Position numbers and translations under genes: made by a program. A stretch of 64,000 nt of DNA from Arachidicoccus ginsenosidivorans (GTDB taxonomy: Bacteria > Bacteroidota > Bacteroidia > Chitinophagales > Chitinophagaceae): NCBI RefSeq assembly GCF_007971385.1, contig NZ_CP042434.1:62001-126000 (forward strand), in the 5' to 3' direction. This document shows, piece after piece, positions 9,304 through 20,366 of the stretch (the stretch's first letter is position 1; the number at the start of each line of letters is the position of its first letter). The notes under the pieces were generated by a model. The model made no database searches. It was given only the letters and a program-made list of their open reading frames with translations, and was not told the origin of the DNA.

Positions 9304-12300
9304 TTATAAACTAGCTGATAAACCGAGTGAAAATGTTTTGCTCAATGGATAAACCTTTCCGGTTGCGCTTCCTAACTCAGGATCCCAAAGTTTAAATTTG
9401 GTAAATGTGAGTAAATTAGTAGCAATAAAAAAGATCCGGACGTTACTGAGGTGAACGCGGTTCACAAATGTCTTAGGTAAAGTGTACCCAATATCCAACG
9501 TTTTCAAGCGTAAGTATGAACCATCTCTGAGCCAAAAAGTTGAAGCACGGTTATTATTTGCATTATTGCCATAAGTGAGCCTAGGGTAGTCCGCATTGGG
9601 ATCTTCATTTTCCCCCAAAATCCAACGGTTACTCTTAGCCATCTCATCGAGAATATTACCCCAACCATCACCTGTACTAAACATATAAACCGTCGAACCA
9701 TTGATAAAATAGGTTGATTTTCCTACGCCCTGAAAATGAACATTTACATCTAAACCTTTCCAGCTTCCAGAAATACCAAAACCATAAGTCAAATTTGGTT
9801 TTGTAGTCGCACCAATGGCCACCCGGTCATTATCATCGATAATTCCATCACCATTTACATCTTTGTATTTAATATCTCCAGGCATAACCTCACCGAAAGT
9901 TTGTCTTGGACTATTACGGATATCATCATAATCTTTGAAAAGCCCTAAATCAATCAGCCCTCTAGCTTGATTAACACGATGTCCTTCATCGAGTTTATAC
10001 TCATAAATGGTATTTTCTTCATCTCGCTCAACAATTTTATTTTTGCTATATGTAATATTCCCTCTAATGGTAAGATCTACCCTACCAACTTTTTTCTTGA
10101 GCGAAAAATTACCATCAAATCCGCTTGCAGTCACCTCACCAACGTTTGCAGAGGGTACACTTTCCAAGGCAACAATCCCGGGCAGGTAATTTCTGGCCAT
10201 ATAAATACCTGTGCGCCGTTCACGAAAGTAATCAACCGATCCATTAAAGTTATTATTAAAAAAAGCGTAATCGAGACCTAAATCCTGCTTAGTGGCCACT
10301 TCCCAGGAAACATCTGGAGAAGCTACTGAGGAGTAATGAATTCCGGTCCAGGTATTATTAGAAGTAAAGTCTGCAAACTCATAACCTTCAACTCCTTGTT
10401 CAATTGTATATAAATAAGGGAACCGGACGCCATTTAAATCGTCGTTACCAGTTTTCCCATAAGAATACCTGATTTTAAACATGTCAATCCAGCCAGCATT
10501 TTTTAAAAATGGTTCCTGACCAATATTCCAGGCTCCAGAAATTGCAGGAAAAAAGCCAAAACGATAATCCTTATGGAAATTTTCAGACCCTGTATAACCA
10601 AAATTAAAATCAATAAAATACCGGGATTTAAAATTATAATTAACGCGTCCAGCTAGTCCTTGGTTGCGGCGGGCTATTCCATTTTTAAGATCCGTTCCAA
10701 TATTCTGAGTAAAGACTTTAGAAGATTGGGTATATTTAGTAACTGCACCAAAATTATGTTTGCCAATTGTTCTGTCATAATGCACCTCCCATTCAAGGAA
10801 CTCTCGTTTTTCCCCATCTGAACCAGAAGATTGTTGCATTTTCTGCTCTTCCACTATACGTTGAAAAACAAGCTCTCCATCTGTATTTCGGTAGCGACTA
10901 GCTTTCCACAATTCAGGGTGTTTATCCCGTTTTATGTAGTTGCTATTATAAGTGTCATAACCAAATCGCCCTAAAAACATGAGTCCTTTTGTAATAAAAT
11001 CCAGCTTTTGTCGTAAATTAAGGGTTGTTTGAATATTATTGGTCCAGCTTTCATTATACCCCGTCATAGTACCTTGAACCCAAGGATTAAAGCGATCCCC
11101 ATTATCATTTCCATCTGCAGGTATTTTTCCATCTGAATACATCATAGGGGCTGTTATAGGGTTATAACCCATTAATGCGGTCCAAATAGAATTACTCCCC
11201 ACGCCAGGATCATTTTGCTTACGTAAAGACCCAGAAACACCAGCGGTCAATAAAGTTGTTTTAGTGATATCCATATCCACTGTCAGCCTGTATGTATATT
11301 TCTTAAAATTGGTGTTAGTGTTATAATCCTCCAAAGCATCATCAACCTTGTACATTCCTTGCTGATCCTGATAACTTCCGGAAATATAGTATCTGGCCGT
11401 ATTACCACCTCCACTTATATTTAAAATACTACGTTGACTTTTGGCTCCATTTCTTAATAAAACATCCATCCAATCGACGTCAGGAAACAAATCTGGATCA
11501 AGCCCTAATCTTAAGATTTCCAATTCACTAGCGGAATATAAAGGTTCTTCATTACGGGCATTTTTTGCCTCGTTAGCCAAAGTTGCATAGGTATAACCAT
11601 CAGAGAACTTAGGAAGTTTGGTTAATTTACTATAAAATCCTTCAACTTTACCATTAATATTTACTTTGCCTCTCTTTCCTTTTTTTGTGGTAATTAAAAT
11701 AACTCCATTTGCCCCCTTAGTGCCATATATCGCCGTAGCAGAGGCATCTTTCAAAACGGTAAATGAGGCAATATCTTCTACGTTAACTTCATTTAAATCA
11801 CGTTCAAATCCATCAATTAAAACAAGTGCTGCGCTACTGCCGCCAAACGTAGAAATACTACGAATCCAAAACTCAGAAACACTACCTGGACGTCCAGAGG
11901 TCTGCATCGCTTGAATACCTGGAACATTCCCTGCCAAGGCATCAGCAACGGAAGTACTTGGATTTGATTTAAGCTCTTCTACGTCAACCGAAGTAATAGC
12001 TCCTGTGACAGATATCTTTTTCTGAGGACCAGTTGCCGTTACAACAACCTCATCTAATGCACTCACTTTGGCCTCCACCATAGTGACATTAATAACCTGC
12101 TGTTCTTTCACTAAAATCTCTTGTTTTTCGTATCCTAAAGAAGTAAAAACAAGGGTATGATATGGAAGTAACTTGATTTTATATTTACCATCCTTATCCG
12201 TTATAACACCAGTTCCGGCGACATTACTAATAGAAATGCTCACACCTGGCATCGGGGCTTTGTTAACATCTGTCACCACACCACTAATGGTCATTTCGTC

Positions 12301-12369
12301 CTGCGCCCATAGATTAGTTGTGCCGGCTAACAATGCAATACATACTATTAAAAATATTTTCTTTAACAT
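9304..12369 (-). CDS. SusC/RagA-family TonB-linked outer-membrane transporter
   Basis: The intact 1021-residue protein starts with a Sec signal peptide (cut after NLWAQ). A carboxypeptidase-D regulatory-like domain follows (about residues 28-110, GVVTDVNKAPMPGVSISISN), then a TonB-box-like EVVVTATG segment, the plug (about 120-225, with VLKDASATAIYGTKGANGVI) and a long beta-barrel ending in an aromatic-rich stretch and FSLGLSASL. Such proteins import oligosaccharides across the outer membrane using TonB energy. It follows the IPT/NHL gene by 19 bases and precedes SusD by 12 bases. This is the only undamaged susC visible in the window. Confidence 0.95.
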   Translation of the reverse strand: MLKKIFLIVCIALLAGTTNLWAQDEMTISGVVTDVNKAPMPGVSISISNVAGTGVITDKDGKYKIKLLPYHTLVFTSLGYEKQEILVKEQQVINVTMVEAKVSALDEVVVTATGPQKKISVTGAITSVDVEELKSNPSTSVADALAGNVPGIQAMQTSGRPGSVSEFWIRSISTFGGSSAALVLIDGFERDLNEVNVEDIASFTVLKDASATAIYGTKGANGVILITTKKGKRGKVNINGKVEGFYSKLTKLPKFSDGYTYATLANEAKNARNEEPLYSASELEILRLGLDPDLFPDVDWMDVLLRNGAKSQRSILNISGGGNTARYYISGSYQDQQGMYKVDDALEDYNTNTNFKKYTYRLTVDMDITKTTLLTAGVSGSLRKQNDPGVGSNSIWTALMGYNPITAPMMYSDGKIPADGNDNGDRFNPWVQGTMTGYNESWTNNIQTTLNLRQKLDFITKGLMFLGRFGYDTYNSNYIKRDKHPELWKASRYRNTDGELVFQRIVEEQKMQQSSGSDGEKREFLEWEVHYDRTIGKHNFGAVTKYTQSSKVFTQNIGTDLKNGIARRNQGLAGRVNYNFKSRYFIDFNFGYTGSENFHKDYRFGFFPAISGAWNIGQEPFLKNAGWIDMFKIRYSYGKTGNDDLNGVRFPYLYTIEQGVEGYEFADFTSNNTWTGIHYSSVASPDVSWEVATKQDLGLDYAFFNNNFNGSVDYFRERRTGIYMARNYLPGIVALESVPSANVGEVTASGFDGNFSLKKKVGRVDLTIRGNITYSKNKIVERDEENTIYEYKLDEGHRVNQARGLIDLGLFKDYDDIRNSPRQTFGEVMPGDIKYKDVNGDGIIDDNDRVAIGATTKPNLTYGFGISGSWKGLDVNVHFQGVGKSTYFINGSTVYMFSTGDGWGNILDEMAKSNRWILGENEDPNADYPRLTYGNNANNNRASTFWLRDGSYLRLKTLDIGYTLPKTFVNRVHLSNVRIFFIATNLLTFTKFKLWDPELGSATGKVYPLSKTFSLGLSASL

Positions 12370-12388
12370 TTAATTTAGTTTTCGTTTA

Positions 12389-13771
12389 TTACTGTTCTTG
12401 TGCTATTTTCCGAATGATCCAGTTGCCGGCATCACCAATATAAAAACATTTCCTTTGTTCATCATAAGCAATTGCCTGCGGTTTATTAAAACGGGCTTCT
12501 GTGCGCAGATCACCGTTCGCGTATCCACTCGTACCATTATTACCGCGACCAGCATAGGTACTCACCCTTCCTTGAGGAGTAAGAATTCGGATAGCATGGT
12601 TATCTTTATCACAGAAATAAAAATCATATTGATCCCCGCCGTTATCAGCGTATTCTGGATTTTTGACAAATACTCCTTGTACAGGGTGATTCAACAATGC
12701 ATTGGTTCCAACACCATCTCTATAACCAGCCGACCCCGCAGCTCCTGCTATTGTATAAGGTGTTTTGAATATCTTCTTCACAGGATCATAATCTGTGCGC
12801 ATAATAAAATGCTTTTCATATTCAATAAGATAAGCATAATTACCCGATGGGTGCATAACCATATAAACCGCAATAGCACTATAAGGATTGGCAAATGCAA
12901 TTTTATCCTCTCCTGTCTTAAAATCGTAACGACGAACATCTCCTGCACGGTATCTTGAATAATAAAGCTCACCATTGGGATGCACCATCGTACCATTCAC
13001 GCCGCGCGCATATACTTCAACCGGCTCTTTTTGCGTAAAACCAGAGGATCGACTGAAAATATAATTCCCGTACTTAGTATCACTGGCATGATTATCTGAA
13101 GCAATCATATCTTGATCACCATCTGTTCGCCAGCTAATAATTGAAGTCCTTCCAAACCCCGTTCTGAAATAACTAACATATTCTTTATCAAAATCAATCA
13201 TACGGCAACTATTACCATCTGCTGTAAAATATAAATGATCGTGATTTTTAGGATCAAAGGAGAACCAAAGAATCCCTTTAAAGGCACCACAATCATCAAA
13301 TGGCCCTTCTTTTTCTTCAAAGTCACTACCTACTTCATAGTACTTTCCTAAAAATGTAGAAACTAGCCATTTTCTGACATACGAGAAAGAGTCAACAGCT
13401 TCCGCATTTGCCAACTGCTCACCACTTTCATCCACAATACTAACTTTTATATCACCATCATATGCCTTTTCCGGAATAACGCAATACAAGCTACTACCTT
13501 GTACCCCGACAACTTTCGCAGGCTTTCCTCCAATAGTTACTTGCGTCCTGGATAAATCATTACCAAAATTACTACCATACAAAATTAAGTTAGTCCCAAC
13601 ACCTCCTTCTTTAGGAAAGAAATCTGAAATAACAACATCTTTTGAAGGATCAAATCCTTTGACCACATCTTCATTCACCCCCTTTTTGCATTGCACAAAA
13701 AGAAATGTAATCAGCGCAAGCGTTATCATTTTAAATAACATGCACCATTTTTTAAATCTTACTTTTTTCAT
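12389..13771 (-). CDS. IPT/TIG and NHL-repeat surface lipoprotein
   Basis: 460 residues. The N-terminus has a hydrophobic signal ending LFVQC, a plausible lipobox. An IPT/TIG immunoglobulin-like domain covers about residues 45-130 (ISDFFPKEGGVGTNLILYGS, ending VSIVDESGEQLA). The rest is a beta-propeller with NHL-type blades (for example GVGTNALLNHPVQGVF and GDLRTEARFNKPQAIAYDEQ). Proteins with this architecture often accompany SusC/D genes in Bacteroidota and are thought to bind glycan at the cell surface; no enzymatic residues are evident. It is the first gene of the operon. The upstream 1.36 kb is non-coding, so its promoter should lie there. Confidence 0.8.
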   Translation of the reverse strand: MKKVRFKKWCMLFKMITLALITFLFVQCKKGVNEDVVKGFDPSKDVVISDFFPKEGGVGTNLILYGSNFGNDLSRTQVTIGGKPAKVVGVQGSSLYCVIPEKAYDGDIKVSIVDESGEQLANAEAVDSFSYVRKWLVSTFLGKYYEVGSDFEEKEGPFDDCGAFKGILWFSFDPKNHDHLYFTADGNSCRMIDFDKEYVSYFRTGFGRTSIISWRTDGDQDMIASDNHASDTKYGNYIFSRSSGFTQKEPVEVYARGVNGTMVHPNGELYYSRYRAGDVRRYDFKTGEDKIAFANPYSAIAVYMVMHPSGNYAYLIEYEKHFIMRTDYDPVKKIFKTPYTIAGAAGSAGYRDGVGTNALLNHPVQGVFVKNPEYADNGGDQYDFYFCDKDNHAIRILTPQGRVSTYAGRGNNGTSGYANGDLRTEARFNKPQAIAYDEQRKCFYIGDAGNWIIRKIAQEQ

Positions 13772-15131
13772 ATACTTTAAATTAATATCTAGTGAATAGT
13801 TGCAAAAAGTTCCCCAGTACCTATAAAATCAAATTTTATAGATATAATAAAATGCAATAGTCCAGTGCTTATGCACACATTTTATTCCTTACGGATCATA
13901 TTCAGACATGCTGCATTAAGTATATTTTTGTTCTCTTCTCAAATGAAACAATTATATTTTCTCTAGCATTCAAAAAATCTATTTGGCTCTCTCACGCAGG
14001 CCATATATTTTAACACCGGCTACTTATAATTAAATTAAAACGTCCAGATTACTAATAAATAATACCACTAAAAAATATCAACAAATCCATTAGCTTCAAA
14101 ACCGATATAATATTTCGATGTTAAAAAAACATTAATTTATCAGCTCTAATACTTACTATTGGAGTTATTTAAATATCATAGAGTAATGTAGACAGTTAAA
14201 AAAATAATTCCTTATATTATATAACCAAATAATAGGTAATAATTAAAACATATTAAAGCAACGTCCAAGGCAATCCTAATTATTAAACCTTACGTTAATC
14301 TTAATATGCAAATCTGTAACATTTTATTATAATAATATCTACATATAATCTCATAGATTCAACATCTATTATCATTTCATTAAAATAAAATTAAAAATAC
14401 CGTTAAACAGTATTAATTGTTTCTGATTTTTTTCTGAAAACTGCCAAAACTTTTAACAACATTGTCATTAAAGACTTAGGAGCTATAAAGGATAAAAAAC
14501 TCCAATTATATTACTAATATTAATGAATCATATTCATTGAAAGTTTTCCTACAAGCGCCAATTCGGTTGAATTTTGTGTTAATTATTTATATGTGGTCGA
14601 TTTTCTTCGCTAACGCTAAAAGGCAGCATAATTTCAACGTCATTTTAATTATGGCGGTTTTTTGCATTAATAAATCTTTTTTTAAAATGGAAGCTCAATA
14701 TTTTCAATATCTAGCAGGTCAAATTCTATTGAGATCTCCTCTATATAACCTATAATGGTTTTGACTAATGCAATTTTTAATTACAATTTTAAGGAAAACT
14801 AAACCAGTTAACACTCAGTATTTACTGGTAAGTTTGTGTTAGTCGGTCATAAAATCTTATAAGAAATTATTATAATTCCTTGGACAATAGCGCATTAAAG
14901 TTAGTGGTTCTGTTAGGGATAATAGCCACCATCCCTTATCCAAACAATTGGGAGTGAATTAGGCTTGCATATATTTTATCTGAGCATTACCTCACTAATG
15001 GAAGGTGTTTGGGTTTCACTAAGACGTAAGACTTTTTACCTAATTAAATTAAGAAAATAATTAGGTCAAGTTTGTTGGCTAATAGCGTCTTGTATCTCTG
15101 TTATCCCCCTTTAATTAATATTTTCCCAGTT
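13772..15131. other. 1.36-kb non-coding region
   Basis: Very AT-rich sequence separating the import operon from the sulfatase genes. No frame longer than about 70 codons has a recognisable protein, and no RNA gene could be identified. It should contain the promoter of the operon that begins at 13771, but I found no convincing TTTG/TAnnTTTG pair in the right orientation. Short imperfect inverted repeats occur but none stands out. Confidence 0.4.
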
Positions 15132-16609
15132 TTACTTTATTCCCCACTTTGGCACACCATAATAAGGGTAATGATCAAATGGATCCACCTTGTCTGTGAC
15201 TGGGTCGTTTGTGTTTTTTCTCCAATGCATCAAACGCTCAGCTAATTCCTTTTGAACCTTAGACCAAGCCGGTTTTCCTGCAAGATTTACCAATTGATCA
15301 GGATCTTTTTTCAGATCATAAAGTTCTTCACTAGGTCGTTTGTCCAGGCTCCAAATGCGAAAATTTTGATAAGCAGGCGTATCTTTATTTTCCAATAATA
15401 ACTTTTTAGTCGGTCCATTATCAATATCTCCATAGAATCTATTCGATTCTAAATTTGCCGGATCACCAGCAGGCCAACGTGCTGGCCGCAAATTATTGAT
15501 ATATAAATACCGGTTAGTTCTAATCGCCCGAACCGGGTAGCCCACATTGCTCGCTCTTACGTAAGCATGTCTTTCTCTTTCACTAAAGATGGCTTGTCTC
15601 GGATGTTCCGACTTACCAGTGGCAAGGAGTCCTAGCAATGACTTGCCCAACATAGCTCGCGGTACTTTTACCCCTGCAGCAGAAAGAAAGGTCGGTGCAA
15701 GGTCAATCAGGCTTACAAATTCATTTAACCGTTTCCCTTTAATAAAATGATCTCCCCAGCGAATGATCAAAGGTATATTCGTGCTTAAATCATAAGCATT
15801 CGCCTTAACTCTTGGAAAGGGCATACCATTATCACTTGTAATAACAATTAATGTCTGATCATATATGCCTTTTTTCTTTAATAGTGCGATTGCTCCTTCA
15901 ATCATTCGGTCAAAACGTTTTGATTCGGCATAATAATCTAAAAAATCATTGCGCACTTGTTTGTTGTCTGGAAGCCAAATTGGCACTTTTACTTTTAATG
16001 AATCAATCCCATATTCTTCTTTCAGCGAGGCTTTGTATGGGCGGTGCGGATCGTGACTACCGAGCCAGAAACAAAATGGTTGATCTGCTGGCTGATCTTT
16101 CATAAAAGCCTCGAAGCTTTTATAGGATTTACCTGCAGGATTATGTTTATACCCTCCAGGTTTATAATCACCTGGTGCCCAGCCTTTTCCACTTAAACCT
16201 ACGCGATACCCATTTTGGGCCAAGATGCTCGCATAATTATCATATTTTATGGGTAATGTTCCATGAAGATTCCCTCCTTGCTGCAATTGGTGTGGGTATT
16301 TACTGGTTAATATGCTTGCCCTTGATGGCGTGCAGGAGGAAGCGGTGCAATAGGCATGGTCAAAAACAACACCATCTTTAGCAACGCCATTCATACCAGG
16401 TGTAATAATCGTTTGATCTCCATAAAGCGGTAAGGTCTTGGAGAGATCATCAGCGATAATCAATAATATATTGGGGCGTTGGCCTTGAAGGCCCTTTGTC
16501 AGTGTAGCATTTGAAGCACTGGCATGGGGGCCACCAGCAACCTGTCCAAAATATTAGCAAACATACTGATTACGCAAATAATCAAAAGTTTTATTTTAAG
16601 ATTTGTCAT
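15132..16609 (-). pseudogene. S1-family sulfatase with frameshift in the signal peptide
   Basis: From about 16550 down to 15132 the frame encodes a nearly complete sulfatase: RPNILLIIADDL (metal-binding Asp pair), the FGE maturation motif CTPSR in SSCTPSRASILTSKYP, GKGWAPGDY, SHDPHRPY and SDNGMPF. A plausible ATG and signal peptide (MTNLKIKLLIICVISMFA) begin at 16609 but in another frame; the two meet at a T4 run near 16547-16553. An extra T, or a consensus error there, would explain it. The catalytic frame has a stop just upstream of that point and no good start of its own. Without the fix, export and FGE-dependent maturation in the periplasm would fail. Substrate unknown. Confidence 0.8.
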
Positions 16610-17193
16610 TTTTATTTTTTCAATTTTGAAAATTTAACTACTTAGGATGCTCACTATCTCAAATAGAATACGATTACTTTGGTATATATATCTGCAGTGA
16701 TGTAGCTTTCTCCTTGCATACAGGTGATTGGCCCCAATTATATTCAACTTTTTATGCAGCACGGTCTTTAAATGGCTATTAATTTAATATTCCCGTTCTC
16801 TTCATACCGCAGCGCCAACATTGTTGAATTCATTAATTTTATAATTGATCAACCAACCAACCTCTTCACCAGTTATTAAATTCTCCATAATTGCTGTAAA
16901 ATCAACGGCTGTCTAAACAATTCATTCACATCAAAGCCCTTACACTGATTAAATTTCACTTCATATTAACCCGCTTATGCAAATCTGTCATTTTTTCCTT
17001 TAAAAATATCGATAAATATTATCATAGATTCAATTTTGCTTATCATTTCATCAATCAATATCAGCATAATTTAGATCGATCCATATGCCTATATAATTGC
17101 TTAACCACACACTGCCGCAATAAAATTAGGCAGACGTAATGATTGGATCTAGAAAGAAGGGGCTATTTTCTTTTTCTTTTCTGTATTTTATTT
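16610..17193. other. Intergenic region with possible decayed coding DNA
   Basis: About 585 bases between two sulfatase genes. On the minus strand around 16810-16915 a run of about 36 codons reads TAVDFTAIMENLITGEEVGW and continues to a stop. It looks protein-like but I cannot assign it and it has no start or end context. No clear terminator was seen. Confidence 0.35.
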
Positions 17194-18882
17194 TTATGGT
17201 TTAGGAAACACATGTACTTCATTTGCCCATCGCTGCCACATACTATCCAACTGATGCACCTTGTCAGGATAACGGTCTGCAAGATCATGGAGTTCAGTCT
17301 CGTCTTCAGCAATATTATAAAGTTGCCAGCTATCTTTACCTCCTTTTTTTACCAGCTTCCAGCCACCGGAGCGCACGTACCGGCTACCAAAATGTTCATT
17401 AAATAAAGCCCTATGTGTCTCAGCCTTTTGTCCTTTAAAGACAGGGACCAGGCTCAAACCCTGTGTTGGTGTTATAACGTGACCGCGGAATGTTCTGGGA
17501 TATTTTGCCTTTGCAAGATCAACGAATGTAGCCATAAAATCCATTACATGGCCTACATGGTTATTAAAGCCACCTTTTTTAAGATTTAAGCCTTTAGGCC
17601 AAAATGCGATCATTGGCGTATGGATACCTCCTTCATAACTGTCTGCCTTCCAAAACCGGTAAGGGGCATTCACAACGTTAGCCCAACGCTGCCCAATAGA
17701 TGAATAGGTTGTTTCTGGTCCAACCAACCGCTGTTTCTTAGTATCATATACGATCTGTCGTCCGTCACGTGTTTCACTTGGCCTGTCAAAGCCTGGCCCG
17801 TAATTGGCACAGACTTCAGCGCTGGCGCCATTGTCACTTAAAAAAATAATCAATGTATTATCCAACTCTCCGGTTTCTCTTAACGTTTTAAGAATCCGGC
17901 CGATCCCTTGATCCATACAGTCAACCATTGCAGCATGAACAGCCATAGCCCTGGCATCCCAGATGGAATCAGGATTGTCTTTCCAACTCAAACCTTTATT
18001 CCATCGTGGAGAAAGCGCAGCCTTTGAACTGTCTATCAGCCCCATATCCACCATTCGCTTATACCTGGCTTCTCTGATGGACTCCCAACCGACTTTATAG
18101 GTATTTTCATATTTAGCAATATCTTCAGGTTTGGCCATAAGTGGCCAATGAGCCGCATTCTCAGCTACATATAAAAAGAAAGGCTGCTCCTTTCCGCTCA
18201 TCTGGCGAATAAATGCTGAAGCAGAATCATTAATGGCATCGGTATGGTAATACCCCTTGGGCACTTCACGAACGGCTGTACTGTCATGCACAAGACTAAA
18301 GGGATCAAAATAATCCACAACGCCCCATATGGTTCCATAAAACTTATCAAAACCTCGTTTAATGGGGTATTGATACAATGGAGAGAAATAAGGATGAAAT
18401 GCCTGATGATTTAACCAGGCAAGCTGTTCTTTTTTGGTTGGCTGAACATTGGTGTTGGAAACGTGCCACTTGCCGGACATAGCGGTCTGGTATCCGGCCG
18501 ACTTAAGAACTTCCGCAATAGTAACCGTATTGTCTGTAAGATAACCTCGATAACCTGGTTCGTGCTGGTCTGTTGTCATTTCTCCAATGCCGGACTCTTG
18601 GTTATAGAGTCCTGTTAACAGGGAGGCACGGGTAGGACAACATCTGGACGTATTGTAAAAATTTGTAAAACGCGTTCCGTTTTTGGCCAGCCAGTCGATA
18701 TTGGGTGTATGGATTTCTCCACCAAAACATCCGGGGTCGGAAAATCCCATGTCATCGGCCAAAATTACCACAATATTGGGCCGATGATCTTTTTTATCTT
18801 TTTTATCCTTTTGAGGTAAATGACAGCTATACATCCAGGTCGCAAGGCTGAGTAATGCGGCGAATTTGCGTTTTATCATCAT
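17194..18882 (-). CDS. S1-family sulfatase (arylsulfatase A-like) lipoprotein
   Basis: The start is taken as ATG at 18882 (MMIKRKFAALLSLATWMYSC) rather than a GTG seven codons earlier, because it gives a normal lipoprotein signal with the lipobox MYSC. The mature protein opens with IVVILADDMGFSDPGCFGGE. The formylglycine motif is CPTR within SRCCPTRASLLTG (Cys near residue 80), followed by GKWHVSN, ENAAHWPLMA and LSDNGASAEV. All key sulfatase elements are present. It resembles the plus-strand sulfatase at 23026 in layout, including the long insertion around the AMAVHAAMVDCMDQGIG segment. It follows the 18934 gene by about 50 bases and is probably co-transcribed with it. Confidence 0.9.
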   Translation of the reverse strand: MMIKRKFAALLSLATWMYSCHLPQKDKKDKKDHRPNIVVILADDMGFSDPGCFGGEIHTPNIDWLAKNGTRFTNFYNTSRCCPTRASLLTGLYNQESGIGEMTTDQHEPGYRGYLTDNTVTIAEVLKSAGYQTAMSGKWHVSNTNVQPTKKEQLAWLNHQAFHPYFSPLYQYPIKRGFDKFYGTIWGVVDYFDPFSLVHDSTAVREVPKGYYHTDAINDSASAFIRQMSGKEQPFFLYVAENAAHWPLMAKPEDIAKYENTYKVGWESIREARYKRMVDMGLIDSSKAALSPRWNKGLSWKDNPDSIWDARAMAVHAAMVDCMDQGIGRILKTLRETGELDNTLIIFLSDNGASAEVCANYGPGFDRPSETRDGRQIVYDTKKQRLVGPETTYSSIGQRWANVVNAPYRFWKADSYEGGIHTPMIAFWPKGLNLKKGGFNNHVGHVMDFMATFVDLAKAKYPRTFRGHVITPTQGLSLVPVFKGQKAETHRALFNEHFGSRYVRSGGWKLVKKGGKDSWQLYNIAEDETELHDLADRYPDKVHQLDSMWQRWANEVHVFPKP

Positions 18883-18933
18883 ATTTATTTTTGTATAAAG
18901 CACAGCCGGTAAAGGCAGTTTCGTGTCAGAATA

Positions 18934-20340
18934 TTACTTTGTTATAATCCAGTCCTTAGGAGCAACAAATCCTTTTCTTCCCTGGCCGTAAGACGGAACT
19001 TCATGGGCGGGCTTAATTTGGTCAAAGGGTAACACAGCTCGCTGAAGGTCTTTGTAAATGTCAGGTTGTTTTTCTATCACATTATAATGTTCTGTAGAAT
19101 CTTTTAAAATATTGAATAATAGGTCTTTTTGCTCTTTCATTGCAGAATTTCCTGCATTGGCAGTGACAAGTTGCCAGGGCCCGTGAATGATCGCTCCGTA
19201 GCCCAAATAAAAATAGCGGTCGATTTGTTTTACTTTGCCCTTTAATACTGGTAAGATATTAATGCCGTCAAAGGGTTTTTTAGGCTTTTCCTTTACGCCT
19301 GCTAGATTAAGAAAGGTGGGCATCACATCAACGTAACCCGCAACCTGGTCAATCTCCCGGCCACCCTTTAAGCCGCTTGGCCAACGAATGATCGCCGGAC
19401 TACGAACGCCTCCAGCCCATTCTTGAAACTTCCAGCCACGCAATGCACCACTGCTACCTCCTGCCCCTTTTTGTGCACCGTTATCACTTAAGAATAATAC
19501 CAGCGTATTTTGATCAATATGCATATCTTTTAGCGCTTGAAGAATCTGCCCCACACCTCTATCCATGCAGGTAACCATCGCTGAATAAGTCTGGCGCTTG
19601 TTGTTTCCTCTGCCTTTCTGTCCATAGGCTCCCTTATGTGGAAATAATGGTTTATTTTCGTCAAATCCATATCGCAATAAGTCTTCCTTCTTGGCCTGTA
19701 ATGGACCATGAGGTGCATTATAAGCAACATAGACAAAAAATGGCGATTTACCCGCATATTGATGAATACACATTACGGCCTCCCTGGTGATAAGATCGGT
19801 GGAATATCCTGTGTCATGGCTAACTGCCTCATCGTTATGCCAATCTAACTCTCCTTCTCTTTGATGGGTAAAATAGTCAAAGGCACCATTGTAAAATCCG
19901 TAGAAATGGGTAAAGCCTCTTTGAAGGGGTAGAAATTTCTTATAAGACTCACCTAAATGCCATTTACCAATAGCCGCCCTGTTTTTATATCCAGCCTTTT
20001 CGAGCATCTCCGGCAAAAAAGTTTCTGAGGTGTCGACACCGAACTTACTCCAGGGCGGTATAACATTGTGCCTTAGGCCGAAACGATTGGGATAGCGACC
20101 GGTCATTAGACCAGCTCTTGAGGGAGAGCATATGGGTGCTGTATAAAATTGATTCATAACAAGACCTTCATTCGCTAACCTGTCGATATTGGGCGTTTGA
20201 ATATCGCTGCCATGAAACCCCAGATCTCCCCATCCCAGGTCATCTGCCAGAATTATAACAATATTGGGTCGTTTAGCCGGTTGAGAATAGACAGTCGTAT
20301 ACACTGTCAAAATAATAAAAAACAGCAGTATCTTTTTCAT
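18934..20340 (-). CDS. S1-family sulfatase, secreted
   Basis: 468 residues. The N-terminus MKKILLFFIILTVYTTVYSQ is a Sec signal peptide. Core motifs in order: NIVIILADDLGWGDLGFHGS, the formylglycine site CSPSR in PICSPSRAGLMTGRYP (Cys near residue 73), GKWHLGES, APHGPLQA, and LSDNGAQKGAGG with the C-terminal GGVRSPAIIRWPSGL. It is therefore expected to be an active periplasmic sulfatase if a formylglycine-generating enzyme is present elsewhere in the genome. The overall pattern is that of the N-acetylgalactosamine-6-sulfatase/arylsulfatase group, but the subfamily and substrate cannot be fixed by eye. It lies 26 bases after the upstream broken sulfatase. Confidence 0.92.
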   Translation of the reverse strand: MKKILLFFIILTVYTTVYSQPAKRPNIVIILADDLGWGDLGFHGSDIQTPNIDRLANEGLVMNQFYTAPICSPSRAGLMTGRYPNRFGLRHNVIPPWSKFGVDTSETFLPEMLEKAGYKNRAAIGKWHLGESYKKFLPLQRGFTHFYGFYNGAFDYFTHQREGELDWHNDEAVSHDTGYSTDLITREAVMCIHQYAGKSPFFVYVAYNAPHGPLQAKKEDLLRYGFDENKPLFPHKGAYGQKGRGNNKRQTYSAMVTCMDRGVGQILQALKDMHIDQNTLVLFLSDNGAQKGAGGSSGALRGWKFQEWAGGVRSPAIIRWPSGLKGGREIDQVAGYVDVMPTFLNLAGVKEKPKKPFDGINILPVLKGKVKQIDRYFYLGYGAIIHGPWQLVTANAGNSAMKEQKDLLFNILKDSTEHYNVIEKQPDIYKDLQRAVLPFDQIKPAHEVPSYGQGRKGFVAPKDWIITK

Positions 20341-20366
20341 AGATAAAGATTTAATGTTGTAAACAA

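Noticed and set aside
14537..14755. 72-codon plus-strand frame in the 13.8-15.1 kb spacer
   Set aside because: Composition is like random AT-rich DNA, no ribosome-binding context or domain, and no conserved-looking motifs.
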